A DNA stretch of 12,577 nt from the NCBI GenBank assembly GCA_009780795.1, contig WQZJ01000024.1:1-12577 (forward strand), given 5' to 3'. The notes under the pieces were generated by a model. The model was not told the DNA's origin, did not search any database, and worked only from the letters and a program-made list of their open reading frames with translations. Positions 6,649-12,577 of this stretch are shown here, in pieces (positions within the stretch are counted from its first letter, which is position 1; every line of letters starts with the position of its first letter). Origin of the DNA: Methanomassiliicoccaceae archaeon (GTDB lineage Archaea > Thermoplasmatota > Thermoplasmata > Methanomassiliicoccales > Methanomethylophilaceae). A program made the translations under genes and the position numbers.

Positions 6649-6981
6649 TTATGCGTTCTTCCCCTTTACCGCATCCCGAACTGCCGCAGGTGCGCCGTAA
6701 TTTGTTGGTTCTATGCTCTTTCCGTCTATCATCGCTTTGATAAGCGAGAGAACACGTTCCCCTTCCTCCGTCAATTCCAGAGTTTTGACGTTGTAACGCT
6801 TTCCGATCGTCTCTTCTATGAACCCGTCCGCTATCAGTTCCGTTGTCAGTACGCGAGGTGTGTTCGTTGATTTGCCGAGCATGTTGTACAGATCCGTCCT
6901 CTTTATTCCCGGGTTTTCCGAGACGATCGTCAGAATGTCGATCACAAATGGTCCGAATAACTTGCCGATAGGGTTTGTCAC
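6649..6981 (-). CDS. Small winged-helix transcriptional regulator, 110 aa
   Basis: Residues about 5-95 form a compact winged helix: FVIDILTIVSENPGIKRTDLYNMLG, then a recognition helix around TPRVLTTELIADGFI, and a wing (KRYNVKTLELTEEGERVLSLIK). The short tail is polar. The GTG at 6981 is chosen because TTTTTTAATC, a TATA-like box, lies about 26 bp upstream, giving a leaderless start; the frame stays open up to a TTG at 7038, so a longer form is possible. It is transcribed divergently from the integrase and is the natural candidate to control the dyad at 7054-7076, much as element regulators control integrase genes. Target binding is inferred. Confidence 0.75.
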   Translation of the reverse strand: MTNPIGKLFGPFVIDILTIVSENPGIKRTDLYNMLGKSTNTPRVLTTELIADGFIEETIGKRYNVKTLELTEEGERVLSLIKAMIDGKSIEPTNYGAPAAVRDAVKGKNA

Positions 6982-7002
6982 GAAACGACATAGTGCTGCC
7001 CG

Positions 7003-7012
7003 ATTAAAAAAG
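7003..7012 (-). promoter_or_regulatory. TATA-like box for the winged-helix gene
   Basis: On the minus strand TTTTTTAATC lies about 26 bp upstream of the GTG at 6981, the spacing expected for a leaderless archaeal gene. It decides the start chosen for that gene. Confidence 0.4.
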
Positions 7013-7048
7013 TATCTGTGGTTGTTGACAGTTGACAAACGACATTGT

Positions 7049-7076
7049 TATATAGTATGTCACCACTCAACATACT
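7049..7076 (+). promoter_or_regulatory. Integrase promoter: TATA box overlapping a 7-9-7 dyad
   Basis: TTATATAG (about 7049-7056) is a good archaeal TATA box; transcription would start near 7078. AGTATGT (7054-7060) and ACATACT (7070-7076) form a perfect 7-bp inverted repeat with a 9-bp gap, filling exactly the space between the TATA box and the predicted start. A dimeric repressor bound there would block RNA polymerase. The wHTH protein encoded divergently at 6649-6981 is the obvious candidate. A TTGACAGTTGACA direct repeat (7025-7037) lies just upstream. Confidence 0.6.
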
Positions 7077-7151
7077 GCGGAGAGACGCAGGGAGAGCAGA
7101 TAGGGTTGCAAGATGTCACAAAGAAAACTCCGAAAACCCTGCTTCTCCGCA
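7076..7151 (+). ncRNA. Leader hairpin of the integrase transcript
   Basis: TGCGGAGA (7076-7083) pairs with TCTCCGCA (7144-7151) and GCAGGG (7087-7092) with CCCTGC (7137-7142), giving 14 pairs around a small internal loop. It begins at the predicted transcription start. An alternative pairing, AGGGTT (7102-7107) with AACCCT (7135-7140), would break the inner stem, so two folds may compete. The role is unknown; it may be a leader control element or a structure near the recombination region. Confidence 0.45.
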
Positions 7152-7177
7152 CCCATGAATCAACAAGAGGAATGAAA

Positions 7178-7285
7178 ATGAACAACAAGACCGAAGCGAG
7201 GGGCAGAGTGTTACGTGAAGACGCTCTGTGTACCCGATACCTTCACGAGATCCGTACGCAGGAGGTCGTTAATGGGAACACCTGA
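7178..7285 (+). CDS. Short ORF (35 aa) overlapping the integrase start
   Basis: ATG at 7178 with AGAGG about seven bases upstream opens a 35-aa, strongly charged frame (MNNKTEARGRVLRED...) whose stop lies 14 bp inside the integrase gene. The ribosome binding site of the integrase is inside this ORF, so it may be a leader peptide that couples translation, or a tiny excisionase-like factor. It could also be non-coding; only the start signal and overlap support it. Confidence 0.4.
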   Translation: MNNKTEARGRVLREDALCTRYLHEIRTQEVVNGNT

Positions 7286-8234
7286 GTACGTACGCCGTAC
7301 AATCCGTGAGACAGTGAACAAATTCCTCGGCCCGCTGATAAAGGCCGGCCGCAGCGAGGTCTCGATAACCGGATACAAAGAGATACTTCACCGTGACCTT
7401 TGGTTCCTTCATGAGAGCGGACTGAATTTCAATCCCGTATTGATAGGAGAGAAAGAGATAGACTTTCTGATAAAGGAACGCTGGACCGGAGCGCCGAAGT
7501 ACAACCATAACAGACGGTCGATACTCTTCCGTTACCTTGCGTATCATGGTAATAACATAGGCGCGGAATATCCTTCACCGAGGAACTCGACACAGCGCAG
7601 GACGATCGGACCAGACAAGTGGCTGAGCGACGAGGAAGCGGTTGCATACTACAATGCATGTCAGAATCCTTTGGAGAAATACATAGCGCACTGTCTTCTC
7701 AAGTGGGCGTTACGTGGTCACGACATGAGAAGCATAACCGTGGATGACATCTACGTCGGTTATGTGGAGGTCGTGAACAAAGGCGGCCGCAAGGATCCCG
7801 TTTCCTTTGTCGGGGATTCCGATAAAGTCCTGGCGGACATGTTCGCATACCGCCGCAAGGTCGTTGAAGGGATACCTGACGCGCCGCGCGACATGCTGGT
7901 GTACCGGAAGGGTTCTTTCAGCCCCAAAGTGGGCGTTTTCCAGAAGACGGCCATCGATGATATCGTCCGGGAATTGGGGGAACGTGCAGGCATTGAACGG
8001 AAGGTCACGAAGCACATGCTTCGGCGGACCGGAGCACGCATGTGCTTACGGTCCGGAGCTACCGAAGATGAAGTATCTCGAATGCTGAGACATAAATCGA
8101 AAGACACGACTCGAATTTATTTGGGGTTACAGGTCGATGATCTGAAACCCATCGCAATGAGGTTCGACGAGTACTTTAACCGAAAACAGGAGGCCTTTCT
8201 GAATGGGGTCGTTTTCAGCGCAAAAAATTCTTGA
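7272..8234 (+). CDS. Tyrosine recombinase (integrase)
   Basis: The 320-aa product has a SAM-like N-terminal half (about 10-100) and a catalytic domain with the full set of residues: R148 (WALRGHDMRSI), K170 in the beta-hairpin (VVNKGGRKDP), H248-x-x-R251 (KHMLRRTGARM), H274 (MLRHKSKDTT) and the nucleophile Y283 (RIYLGL). It is therefore probably active. ATG at 7272 is chosen over 7215 because CAGGAGG lies six bases before it. The gene is unsplit and its stop lies 14 bp from the 3' end of tRNA-Ala, which is typical of integrases that use the 3' part of a tRNA gene as attachment site. It probably inserts and excises the element to its left. Confidence 0.95.
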   Translation: MGTPEYVRRTIRETVNKFLGPLIKAGRSEVSITGYKEILHRDLWFLHESGLNFNPVLIGEKEIDFLIKERWTGAPKYNHNRRSILFRYLAYHGNNIGAEYPSPRNSTQRRTIGPDKWLSDEEAVAYYNACQNPLEKYIAHCLLKWALRGHDMRSITVDDIYVGYVEVVNKGGRKDPVSFVGDSDKVLADMFAYRRKVVEGIPDAPRDMLVYRKGSFSPKVGVFQKTAIDDIVRELGERAGIERKVTKHMLRRTGARMCLRSGATEDEVSRMLRHKSKDTTRIYLGLQVDDLKPIAMRFDEYFNRKQEAFLNGVVFSAKNS

Positions 8235-8248
8235 GCCAGTAAAAGGAG

Positions 8249-8321
8249 TGGACAGGGCGAGATTTGAACTCGCGGCCTCTACCATGCCAAGGTAGCGATC
8301 TTCCAGCTGATCTACCTGCCC
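8249..8321 (-). tRNA. tRNA-Ala (GGC anticodon)
   Basis: The minus strand folds into a complete 73-nt cloverleaf: acceptor GGGCAGG/CCTGTCC with a G3:U70 pair (the alanine identity element), D-stem GATC/GATC, anticodon stem CTACC/GGTAG with loop TTGGCAT (anticodon GGC), T-stem GCGAG/CTCGC with loop TTCAAAT, and discriminator A. CCA is not encoded. No intron. A TATA box lies about 34 bp upstream. Its 3' half is the likely attachment site of the neighbouring integrase; since the gene is intact, the element would have restored it on insertion. Confidence 0.97.
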
Positions 8322-8351
8322 ATATTGTAAGGCGAGGAATAATTTGTCATT

Positions 8352-8358
8352 CTTAAAG
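8352..8358 (-). promoter_or_regulatory. TATA box of tRNA-Ala
   Basis: On the minus strand TTTAAGA lies about 33 bp before the first tRNA base, the usual distance for archaeal tRNA promoters. Confidence 0.5.
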
Positions 8359-8444
8359 GTTTGCCACGGTCGTTCTGGTGAAATCATTGTTTATCAGATG
8401 TGTCAAAGTGAGATCGAGTACTTTCAATGACCTCTCCGTTTCGA

Positions 8445-8452
8445 TTATATAC
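8445..8452 (+). promoter_or_regulatory. TATA box of the DUF1016 gene
   Basis: TTATATAC is a good archaeal TATA match; a start about 25 bp downstream (near 8473) leaves a leader of some 50 nt containing the ribosome binding site GGGGTGA at 8513-8519. The rest of the 8322-8524 gap shows no other clear feature. Confidence 0.5.
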
Positions 8453-8524
8453 TGATCTACAGTGCGATATACGTAGCGACAACTCGTATCTAGAATTCAA
8501 ATGCGGAAATATGGGGTGAATGAA

Positions 8525-9565
8525 ATGGCAAATCTAATGAATGGCAGAGAGTACATCTCCACTGTCGCAAATATAAAAATGCGTATCAGATCTGCACAGC
8601 ATCGTGCCGCCCTAAGTGTTAACAGTGAATTGATAATACTCTATTGGAACATCGGATGCGCCATAAACGAAAATATGTTATGGGGTTCCAGTTTTGTTGA
8701 GAATTTGTCTCGTGACATCAGGTCGGATTTCCCTGGGACTACCGGTTATTCTGTCAGAAATCTAAATTACATGGTAAAGTTTGCGAGAACATATCCTGAT
8801 CTTGAATTTGTGCAGACAGTGTCTGCAAAATTACCATGGTCTCATAACATCACTTTGCTAGATAAAGTGAAGGATGCCGTTCAGAGGGAGTGGTATGCTA
8901 GAAAAACAATTGATAGCGGTTGGTCCATTGACGTGTTGGTTCACCAGATAGAGTCTGATCTATACAAGAGGCGAGTCACAACACCCAAGGTGAGTAACTT
9001 TGAGAAACGCCTACCCGCTCCACAAAGCGAACTCGCACTTCAGCAAATGAACGATCTCTATGTTTTCAGTTTCATACAGAACGGTGAGGACATACTTGAA
9101 CACGAGATCGAGAACGAACTTACGAGGAACATCACAAAATTTTTGTTGGAATTGGGAACCGGTTTCGCTTTCATAGGCAGACAATACCATCTTGAGGTCG
9201 GAGGAGAGGACTTCTATGCCGACCTATTGTTCTATAATACGAACCTATCATGCTACGTCGTCGTGGAATTGAAGAAGGGTACGTTCAAACCCGAATATGT
9301 GGGGAAACTGAATTTCTATCTTTCTGCAATCGATGATATATTGAAGAAAGAAAAGGATAACCCGACGATAGGCATACTTCTTTGCAAAAGCAAGAATAAC
9401 ATAGTTGCTGAGTACTCATTGCGCGACATATCGAAACCGATGGGAATAAGCGAGTACAGACTCGCTGGTAAGATGCCTGAAGGGTACGAGGATTTTCTAC
9501 CGACGGCCGAAGACATTGAGAGAGGAATCATTCTCAACATGAATGACGACGGTTCCGAAAAGTGA
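8525..9565 (+). CDS. DUF1016 (YhcG-type) PD-(D/E)xK nuclease
   Basis: The 346-aa product shows the DUF1016 N-terminal domain (about 10-160), with the hallmark ILYWNIGCAI, YSVRNLNYMVKFA and QTVSAKLPWSHNI segments, and a C-terminal PD-(D/E)xK nuclease domain with D233 (FYADLLFY) and E248-x-K250 (VVVELKKG), followed by GKLNFYLSAIDD. Full length for the family. YhcG-type proteins are widespread, mobile and suspected of DNA processing or defence, but their role is not settled. ATG at 8525 is chosen because GGGGTGA lies five bases upstream; ATG 8501 is in the same frame. The gene is AT-rich, single, divergent from the tRNA and faces purF convergently, so it looks like a separate acquisition. Confidence 0.93.
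   Translation: MANLMNGREYISTVANIKMRIRSAQHRAALSVNSELIILYWNIGCAINENMLWGSSFVENLSRDIRSDFPGTTGYSVRNLNYMVKFARTYPDLEFVQTVSAKLPWSHNITLLDKVKDAVQREWYARKTIDSGWSIDVLVHQIESDLYKRRVTTPKVSNFEKRLPAPQSELALQQMNDLYVFSFIQNGEDILEHEIENELTRNITKFLLELGTGFAFIGRQYHLEVGGEDFYADLLFYNTNLSCYVVVELKKGTFKPEYVGKLNFYLSAIDDILKKEKDNPTIGILLCKSKNNIVAEYSLRDISKPMGISEYRLAGKMPEGYEDFLPTAEDIERGIILNMNDDGSEK
8811..8827. repeat. Palindrome TGCAGACA-G-TGTCTGCA inside the DUF1016 gene
   Basis: Two perfect 8-bp arms flank one base. It encodes the conserved QTVSA segment. A near copy (20 of 22 bases, running on into AAAATT) recurs in the downstream spacer at 9622-9643. Confidence 0.8.
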
Positions 9566-9587
9566 TGGTTGTCGGGTCATAAAAACT

Positions 9588-9650
9588 AGAATTCACAAAT
9601 CGTTAAACGTTGTTAAATTTTTGCAGACGGCGTCTGCAAAATTGATAGAC
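9588..9650 (+). pseudogene. Possible relic of a second DUF1016 gene
   Basis: In one plus frame the spacer reads ...KSLNVVKFLQTASAKL..., which resembles the DUF1016 segments NLNYMVKF and VQTVSAKL of the intact gene upstream, with the residues between them deleted. The frame has no start and the similarity stops after AKL. This could be a decayed, internally deleted copy, or a chance effect of the shared palindrome. Confidence 0.3.
9619..9641. repeat. Perfect hairpin in the spacer after the DUF1016 gene
   Basis: TTTTGCAGAC (9619-9628) and GTCTGCAAAA (9632-9641) are perfect 10-bp arms around GGC. It lies between convergent DUF1016 and purF, where a two-way terminator would be expected, but neither side has a long T run. 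It shares its core with the palindrome at 8811. The rest of 9566-9806 holds nothing else recognised. Confidence 0.6.
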
Positions 9651-9806
9651 GGACAAGATACGCTGTGTCCTTACGGAGTTTAAATGGGAAAGTTCACAGC
9701 TCTATCGGCTGTAAGGGCGATTTTCATATTTATTTGAGAATCGAAATGAAGAATAAGGTATCGATCCAATAGATATCATTCGAACGATAAGGTCATCGGA
9801 TCAAAC

Positions 9807-9823
9807 CTGAGCGCTACGCTCAG
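9807..9823 (-). terminator. Hairpin over the purF stop codon
   Basis: CTGAGCG-CTA-CGCTCAG is a perfect 7-bp stem with a 3-nt loop; the TGA stop of purF (9820-9822) lies inside one arm, and GTTTGATC follows on the minus strand. It is a likely 3'-end structure of the operon; termination itself is inferred. Confidence 0.4.
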
Positions 9824-11226
9824 TACGAATCCTTGAGCGTCGATTGGAACCTGTGCGTCTCGCCGGGTATCATTGTCGGATATTTGTTGTTGACGCACGC
9901 CATGCACAGATCGTTCTCTGATTTCCCTATCGCCCTCACGAGTCCGGGTACACTTATGTATCCTAAGCTGTCGGCGCCTATCTGTTCGCATATCTCGTCC
10001 ACTGTATACTTCGTAGCTATGAGTTGGTCCCTTGTCTTCATGTCCACTCCGTAGTAGCACGGACCTATGACTGGCGGACATCCTATCCTTACGTGAACTT
10101 CCTTTGCGCCTGCGTTGCGCAACATTTTTATCAGCTTCAGCAGCGTGGTGCCGCGTACTATGCTGTCGTCCGCAAGAACTATCTTCTTTCCTTCGACCGT
10201 CGACCGTATCGGGTTTATCTTCATCGCCACGCTCGCCTCGCGCTGCTTCTGGTCCGGGAGTATGAACGTCCTCTCGATGAAACGGTTCTTCATGAATCCT
10301 TCCTCATACTGTATCTTGGAGCCTATCGAGAATCCGAGCGCATGTGCTCTTCCGGAGTCGGGAACGGGCATCACTAGGTCCACGTCAGCCGGCCACTCCT
10401 CGGACAGTATGTGACCGACCCTCCTTCTTACCGAGTATACTTCGACACCATCTATCACGGCGTCCGGTCTCGCGAAATATATCCACTCGAACATGCAGTG
10501 AGCGGACTGACATTGTACTGCCGCCGGATAAGATCTGAAATTATCCGCCGTGATCTCTATTATCTCTCCCGGTGCGACGTCCCTTACGAATTCACCGCTG
10601 AAGATGTCTATCGCTATGCTCTCCGATGCGATGATGTGACCGTTGTCCAGTTTTCCGATGCATAATGGTCTGAACCCGTATGGGTCTCTGACACCAAAGA
10701 CGCGGCTGTTGAACAATATCGTCAAAGAGTATGCACCTTCGAGTTCCGTCATCGTCGAACGTATCGCCTTCACCGGGTCGTTGTTCTGTGTCAGATATTT
10801 TGCTATTATCTTCGCGATTATCTCGGAGTCGGAATCGGTTGAGAATGACCATCCCGCTTCCAGGTACTTCTTCTTCAGCTCGTTGTGATTCGTCAGCGCC
10901 CCGTTGTGCGACGCCGCGAGAACACCATGCGTTATCTCCAATTCGAGCGGTTCTATGTTCCTCTCCGACCTGTTGGCGCCGGATGGGTATCTCACATGAC
11001 CGATACCGCTCCATCCGCTCACGAGGCGGAGCTCGCTCGGCTTTATGGCATCGTTGACAAGACCGGATCCCTTGACGGTGACCATCTTGTTCCCGTTAAA
11101 AACGGAGATGCCCGCGGACTCCTGACCGCGGTGCTGCATCATACGCAGGGCTTTGAAAATACCAGGTGCGACATCATCGGAACATGACATTCCCACGACA
11201 CCACAGCTGTGCCTCGGCCCTGCCAT
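9820..11226 (-). CDS. purF: Amidophosphoribosyltransferase (glutamine PRPP amidotransferase)
   Basis: PurF converts PRPP and glutamine to phosphoribosylamine, the first step of purine synthesis. The 468-aa product starts MAGPRHSCGVVG, so a seven-residue propeptide is expected to be cut to expose the nucleophile C8. The glutaminase domain (8-235) has QHRGQESAGI, GHVRYPS, SHNGAL and DPYGFRPL. The phosphoribosyltransferase domain carries the PRPP motif VLADDSIVRGTT (350-361). C244 (CMFEWIYFARPD), C390, C441 and C444 sit at the positions of the four 4Fe-4S ligands of Bacillus-type PurF, so this is the iron-sulfur type and probably oxygen-sensitive. It follows the L37e gene by nine bases and is the last gene of the LSm-L37e-purF operon. 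No truncation is seen. Confidence 0.98.
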   Translation of the reverse strand: MAGPRHSCGVVGMSCSDDVAPGIFKALRMMQHRGQESAGISVFNGNKMVTVKGSGLVNDAIKPSELRLVSGWSGIGHVRYPSGANRSERNIEPLELEITHGVLAASHNGALTNHNELKKKYLEAGWSFSTDSDSEIIAKIIAKYLTQNNDPVKAIRSTMTELEGAYSLTILFNSRVFGVRDPYGFRPLCIGKLDNGHIIASESIAIDIFSGEFVRDVAPGEIIEITADNFRSYPAAVQCQSAHCMFEWIYFARPDAVIDGVEVYSVRRRVGHILSEEWPADVDLVMPVPDSGRAHALGFSIGSKIQYEEGFMKNRFIERTFILPDQKQREASVAMKINPIRSTVEGKKIVLADDSIVRGTTLLKLIKMLRNAGAKEVHVRIGCPPVIGPCYYGVDMKTRDQLIATKYTVDEICEQIGADSLGYISVPGLVRAIGKSENDLCMACVNNKYPTMIPGETHRFQSTLKDSY

Positions 11227-11235
11227 CGTATCATC

Positions 11236-11406
11236 TCAATTATGTGCCTTCGCCCAGGCGTACGACCTCAACTTTGCCATCTTTCCGTAACCGCATGACG
11301 CGCACACCCCTCTTCTGGCGTGGTATGCGTGCTTGCCGCATCTGCGGCACGGTATATGCACCTTGTACTTGTTGTGTCTTCCCTGTGCAGGCGTTCCTGT
11401 TCCCAT
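11236..11406 (-). CDS. rpl37e: 50S ribosomal protein L37e
   Basis: The 56-aa product (MGTGTPAQGRHNKYKVHIPC...) has the L37e pattern: a GTPAQGRHNK start, a zinc ribbon with C20/C23 (CRRC) and C35/C38 (CASC), and the ending AKLRSYAWAKAH. It binds 23S rRNA in the large subunit. GAGGG seven bases before the ATG at 11406 supports the start. It lies 13 bp after the LSm gene and 9 bp before purF; LSm-L37e pairing is widely conserved in euryarchaea. Confidence 0.97.
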   Translation of the reverse strand: MGTGTPAQGRHNKYKVHIPCRRCGKHAYHARRGVCASCGYGKMAKLRSYAWAKAHN

Positions 11407-11419
11407 TGTTTATCCCTCT

Positions 11420-11635
11420 TTATGGTGAAATGTATATCACGTTGTCCCCGCGGACTATCGTCAAACTCAGCTTCCTCAATGATTGACCGTTCACGAACTC
11501 CTCTGCGTTCTTCAGCACCAGGTTCATGTGCGGGTCATAGCCGTCCAGTACACCGCGGTACTCCCTCTTTCCCTTGAGCTCGACGATCACGTTCTTGTTG
11601 ACCGACTGGCTGAGAACAGTTAAAGGCTTCATCAT
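11420..11635 (-). CDS. Archaeal Sm-like (LSm) RNA-binding protein
   Basis: The 71-aa product (MMKPLTVLSQSVNKNVIVELKGKREYRGVLDGYDPHMNLVLKNAEEF...) shows Sm1 (VIVELKGKREYRGVLDGYDPHMNLVL) and Sm2 (IVRGDNVIYIS) motifs. Such proteins form heptameric rings that bind U-rich RNA and take part in RNA processing. The frame is open further upstream (ATG 11665, then GTG 11701), but ATG at 11635 gives the usual family length, has GGTGG eight bases upstream, and lies after the TSS predicted from the TATATG box at 11670-11675. First gene of the LSm-L37e-purF operon. Confidence 0.95.
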   Translation of the reverse strand: MMKPLTVLSQSVNKNVIVELKGKREYRGVLDGYDPHMNLVLKNAEEFVNGQSLRKLSLTIVRGDNVIYISP

Positions 11636-11669
11636 TGGTTTGGCCACCAAATGTCCATAATCCATTGAG

Positions 11670-11675
11670 TATATG
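11670..11675 (-). promoter_or_regulatory. TATA box of the LSm operon
   Basis: CATATACTC on the minus strand places transcription start near 11647-11650, just before the GGTGG ribosome binding site of LSm. It decides the short start chosen for LSm. Confidence 0.45.
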
Positions 11676-11725
11676 AAGATATCGCAGCTGCCCGTGCGCA
11701 CGTATTATTGTGCACGGTGCGCAAG

Positions 11726-11752
11726 GCGTTCGTGTGCGGATCACACGAACGC
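11726..11752. terminator. Strong hairpin over the stop codon of the 276-aa gene
   Basis: GCGTTCGTGTG (11726-11736) and CACACGAACGC (11742-11752) are a perfect 11-bp inverted repeat with a 5-nt loop. The TGA stop of the upstream gene (11741-11743) lies in the loop and first bases of one arm. It separates that gene from the LSm promoter. No T run follows on the minus strand, so termination is uncertain; another inverted repeat, CCGTGC/GCACGG, lies just beyond (11692-11717). Confidence 0.55.
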
Positions 11753-12571
11753 GCCTATGGTGGGTGCGTCCAGACGGTCCATGTCATAGAATATTATCGC
11801 CTCCCTCATGCCGTCGGCACCGTTCCCGATGCCCATCAGACGGTCCAGGAGGGACGATCTCCACATGAGGTCTATTATCGCCACCGACAGCGACCCGTAG
11901 TACACATTCGTCATATCATCCTCGTATTCGAGCGAATCCATCGTGTGGAAGACGGAGCCCATCATGCTGTCCCTTCCGTTCAGCGTGGAAACGTAATCTT
12001 TAAGGATGTTCCTCGCGCCGGCGTCCAGCTGCGGTAATGAGATATCATCGGCGTCCATCGCTCCTTTCACCTCGAGGTCACCGTCATCGTTGAGTACGGA
12101 CCACTCTATCTCCTTCTTACCTGCCATGAACAGGTTCCAGTTCCACTTCCCGTCGCAGTACACAGGGACGTTCAGCGGATCTGACGACTGCAGGGAGCCC
12201 AACGCGGCCTCCCTGGCCGCTGCGTTGAGTTCGTCCATGTCTATCTTCTCATCCGGTACGATATCGGCAAGTGATACCGACGGCTCCTCCAGCGACGCAT
12301 CCATCACCTTCGCTATGTATCTCAGATCAGTGAAATTGCTCAGATTGGCGGACACCGACGATCTGAGTACTGTGCGGTCCTCGTACACACCGGCCTCCCT
12401 GCAGTTGCTGAAGAACTCGCCGTACACCTTGGTGGCCTCCTTCAGCGCATTCTTCAATCTACCGGCACTCCTGACCGCCAGGTCCTGTGCCTCTGTGACC
12501 GCATCGTTCCCTTTGTTGTACCATACGCCCCTGCATGAGAGGTCGAGTTCCGTTCTTATGCGGTCGCTCAC
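11741..12571 (-). CDS. Unrecognised soluble protein, 276 aa (start may lie beyond the window)
   Basis: A long acidic frame from GTG at 12571 (MSDRIRTELDLSCRGVWYNKG...) to TGA at 11741. The first 60 residues form a helix-rich segment (EAQDLAVRSAGRLKNALKEATKVYGEFFSNC); the middle holds DELNAAAREAALGSL and a W-rich CDGKWNWNLFMAG; the end is a mixed helical part (YYGSLSVAIIDLMWRSSLLDRLMGIG). No signal peptide or membrane segment is visible, and I recognise no family. GC-rich codon use like the core operon beside it makes it a resident gene rather than part of the element. Only six bases precede the GTG, so a longer protein cannot be excluded. It ends before a strong hairpin, so it is probably a separate transcript from LSm. 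Confidence 0.8.
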   Translation of the reverse strand: MSDRIRTELDLSCRGVWYNKGNDAVTEAQDLAVRSAGRLKNALKEATKVYGEFFSNCREAGVYEDRTVLRSSVSANLSNFTDLRYIAKVMDASLEEPSVSLADIVPDEKIDMDELNAAAREAALGSLQSSDPLNVPVYCDGKWNWNLFMAGKKEIEWSVLNDDGDLEVKGAMDADDISLPQLDAGARNILKDYVSTLNGRDSMMGSVFHTMDSLEYEDDMTNVYYGSLSVAIIDLMWRSSLLDRLMGIGNGADGMREAIIFYDMDRLDAPTIGAFV

Positions 12572-12577
12572 GTGAAA

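Noticed and set aside
6641..6991. 116-aa minus-strand frame with an ATG start
   Set aside because: Product is a run of charged residues without a hydrophobic core; the overlapping winged-helix frame is clearly the coding one.
7077..7151. 75-nt region with 7-bp acceptor-like stem and A at the 3' end, like a tRNA
   Set aside because: No T-arm (no TTCAAAT-type loop or paired stem), no anticodon stem, and the inner stem pairs in a non-cloverleaf way; treated as a leader hairpin.
1..8248. Second attachment copy of the tRNA-Ala 3' half
   Set aside because: I looked for the T-loop region (GATTTGAACTCGC) to the left and found no repeat; it may lie outside the window.
8127..8387. 86-aa minus-strand frame across the tRNA
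   Set aside because: Covers tRNA-Ala and the antisense of the integrase end; no start signal.
11320..11577. Plus-strand frames over the LSm-L37e region
   Set aside because: Shadows of the LSm and L37e genes with Ser/Arg/Cys-rich nonsense content.

Overview
This window comes from an archaeal chromosome. The right end carries a typical euryarchaeal cluster: an Sm-like (LSm) protein, zinc-ribbon ribosomal protein L37e and an iron-sulfur-type PurF. There is also a tRNA-Ala(GGC) with a G3:U70 pair, genes with archaeal TATA boxes at leaderless spacing, and others with GGAGGTGATC-type ribosome binding sites. The gene style (Thermoplasmata/Methanomassiliicoccales-like host-associated methanogen) is my inference from recall; the sequence itself only proves 'archaeon'.

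Layout. (1) 1-1331, minus: the 5' part of a PAPS-reductase-family (PP-loop) protein with two N-terminal zinc ribbons; its end is beyond the window. (2) 1425-3396, minus: a tightly overlapping five-gene operon (unknown 97 aa, HExxH metalloprotease-like, unknown 57 aa, winged-helix regulator, unknown 111 aa), ending at a T7 tract. A 162-bp long imperfect inverted repeat sits on its start. (3) 3629-6981, minus: a possible PD-(D/E)xK nuclease, a NYN-LOTUS putative RNase, an array of eight 10-bp repeats just upstream of the NYN promoter, an AlbA_2/Schlafen-like ATP-binding protein, and a small winged-helix protein. (4) 7049-8234, plus: a divergent promoter with a dyad, a leader hairpin, a 35-aa ORF and a complete tyrosine recombinase whose stop lies 14 bp from the 3' end of tRNA-Ala (8249-8321, minus). 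(5) 8525-9565, plus: a DUF1016 (YhcG-type) nuclease, followed by a possible short relic of a second copy. (6) 9820-12571, minus: the core operon LSm-L37e-purF, preceded by an unrecognised 276-aa protein.

Working model. The integrase next to the tRNA 3' end suggests that the leftward region (from 8249 down, perhaps past position 1) is an integrated element. Its wHTH/integrase divergent promoter resembles a lysogeny-type switch. Its cargo (AlbA_2 ATP-binding protein, NYN-LOTUS, possible nuclease, PAPS-reductase-like enzyme, HExxH/wHTH operon) looks like accessory or defence-island content. The best candidates for something undescribed are the long inverted repeat at 3393-3554, the helically phased 10-bp array at 5141-5220, and the five-gene operon 1425-3396. 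No second attachment copy was found in the window, so the left border is unknown.
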